DNA from: UBA6176 sp041688515
GTDB lineage: Bacteria; Verrucomicrobiota; Verrucomicrobiia; Limisphaerales; UBA9464
Direction: 5' to 3'
NCBI GenBank assembly: GCA_041688515.1
Contig: JBDNHZ010000243.1
Coordinates: 1 to 6,046 of the forward strand
Length of the DNA: 6,046 nucleotides
Under the pieces are notes generated by a model. That model saw only the letters and a list, made by a program, of their open reading frames with translations. It ran no database searches and was not told the DNA's origin. Below, piece by piece: positions 5,035 through 6,046 of the stretch. A program made the position numbers and the translations under genes. How positions within the stretch are numbered: position 1 is the first letter of the stretch; each line of letters begins with the position of its first letter.

Positions 5035-5994
5035 ATGTTCCCTGCCCGTCGCCCCCGCCGGCTTCGCCAAAACGAAGCCATTCGTGAGATGGTGCGCGAG
5101 GTCCGGCTTCATCCGTCGAACCTGATCGCGCCCCTCTTCATCCAGGAGGGCGACGGGCCGCCCACGCCCGTCGGTTCGATGCCGGGAGTCCTCCGCCTCG
5201 GCCTGGCCGACCTCGCCCGCGAGGCTGCCGAACTGGCCGGGCTCGGCATCCGCGGGATCGCCCTGTTCCCCGTCACGCCGTCCCACCTCAAGGACCCGCA
5301 GGGCTCCGAGGCGCTCAATCCGGAGTGTCTCGTGCTTCGCGCCATCGCCGCCATCCGCCAAACGGCCCCCGGGTTGGTCCAGTTCACCGACATCGCCCTC
5401 GATCCATACACCTCGCACGGTCACGACGGCGTCCTGACCGCGGACGGAAGGGACGTCGACAACGACGCCACCGTGTCACTCCTCGCCCGCATGGCGGTGC
5501 TGCACGCCCGAGCTGGAGTCGATTTCGTCGCGCCCAGCGACATGATGGACGGCCGCGTCGGTGCCATCCGCGCCGCGCTCGACCGTCAGGGATTCGGTTC
5601 CACCGGCATCCTGGCCTACAGCGCCAAGTTTGCCTCGGCATTCTATGGACCGTTCCGCGAGGCGGTGGGAAGCGCCCAGGCCGCGGGCACGACGGGACTG
5701 GACAAGCGGAGCTACCAACTCAATCCGGCCAACCCGCGCGAGGCGCTCGCCGACGCCCTGCTCGACGAACAGGAAGGGGCCGATGCCCTGATGATCAAAC
5801 CTGCCGGTCCCTATCTCGACATCCGCCATCAACTCCGGCGACTGACCCGGCTTCCCCTCGCCGCCTACCAGGTCAGCGGGGAATACGCCCAGATCCACGC
5901 CGCCGCCCGACTCGGATGGCTCGATTACGAACGGGCCCGCGACGAATCTCTGCTCGCCATCCGGCGCGCCGGTGCCAACTGGATCATGACCTAG
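5035..5994 (+). CDS. hemB: Porphobilinogen synthase (delta-aminolevulinic acid dehydratase)
   Basis: This 319-residue cytosolic enzyme (EC 4.2.1.24) joins two 5-aminolevulinate molecules into porphobilinogen, the monopyrrole of heme and other tetrapyrroles. It is a full-length TIM-barrel protein. The two Schiff-base lysines are Lys198 in YSAKFASAFYGPFR and Lys255 in MIKPAGPYLD. The metal-site segment reads DIALDPYTSHGHDG (119-132): the three cysteines of zinc enzymes are replaced by Ala121, Asp123 and Asp131, as in the magnesium-dependent type known from Pseudomonas and rhizobia. QVSGEY (279-284) is the usual C-terminal motif. ATG 5035 gives the standard RRPRRLRQN start; the open frame extends further upstream only as an overlap with leuA in another frame. 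The 5-bp gap after leuA and the lack of a clear ribosome binding site suggest co-transcription and translational coupling. Confidence 0.97.
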   Translation: MFPARRPRRLRQNEAIREMVREVRLHPSNLIAPLFIQEGDGPPTPVGSMPGVLRLGLADLAREAAELAGLGIRGIALFPVTPSHLKDPQGSEALNPECLVLRAIAAIRQTAPGLVQFTDIALDPYTSHGHDGVLTADGRDVDNDATVSLLARMAVLHARAGVDFVAPSDMMDGRVGAIRAALDRQGFGSTGILAYSAKFASAFYGPFREAVGSAQAAGTTGLDKRSYQLNPANPREALADALLDEQEGADALMIKPAGPYLDIRHQLRRLTRLPLAAYQVSGEYAQIHAAARLGWLDYERARDESLLAIRRAGANWIMT

Positions 5995-5995
5995 T

Positions 5996-6013
5996 TCGCC
6001 AAGGAAGTGGCGA
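5996..6013 (+). other. Small hairpin after hemB
   Basis: A perfect 6-bp stem TCGCCA/TGGCGA with a 6-nt loop begins 2 nt after the hemB stop. No T-tract follows, so it is not a standard intrinsic terminator. It may mark the transcript end or be chance. Confidence 0.3.
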
Positions 6014-6026
6014 GAACGGGAGGGCT

Positions 6027-6046
6027 GTGAACGGCGACGTCCTCCA
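6027..6046 (+). CDS. Possible start of a further gene, cut by the window edge
   Basis: GTG at 6027 opens a frame reading (M)NGDVL to the window end. A purine-rich GGGAGG lies at 6018-6023, but only 3 nt before the GTG, closer than usual. Six codons are too few to identify anything; it is recorded only as a candidate third gene of the leuA-hemB transcript. Confidence 0.15.

Overview
The window is GC-rich and looks like a chromosomal segment from a Verrucomicrobiota-type bacterium. That placement rests on the DUF5069-family protein, the small divergent serine/threonine kinase, the form of LeuA and the repeat-rich spacers. It is an inference from remembered family resemblance, not a search result.

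Layout. Bases 1-315 hold the C-terminal end of an NADP-dependent medium-chain oxidoreductase on the + strand. Bases 316-1725 contain no convincing intact gene. They hold a probable broken small gene (563-781, in-frame TGA at codon 10) whose tail resembles an interspersed repeat, a weak 40-residue ORF (815-937), and a tandem array of about 3.2 copies of a 172-bp unit (1022-1580). Each full unit contains a long imperfect hairpin. The long open frames across the array are artefacts of the repeat. On the - strand lie a DUF5069 protein (1726-2172) and, 77 bp upstream of it, a small protein kinase (2250-3074). The kinase has unusual residues at several hallmark positions.

The right half reads + and is metabolic: leuA (2-isopropylmalate synthase, first committed step of leucine synthesis) followed 5 bp later by hemB (porphobilinogen synthase). 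Upstream of leuA is the most interesting element of the window, an apparently complete leucine attenuator. It has a 23-codon leader ORF with five consecutive Leu codons, a 1:2 pairing, a competing antiterminator pairing, and an intrinsic terminator with a T-tract 48 bp before the leuA start. No other + strand gene lies close upstream for that terminator to serve.

Working together: leucine supply would control leuA, and through read-through hemB, by ribosome stalling in the leader. The C-terminal regulatory domain of LeuA would add feedback inhibition at the protein level. The kinase and DUF5069 genes form a separate, divergently transcribed pair.
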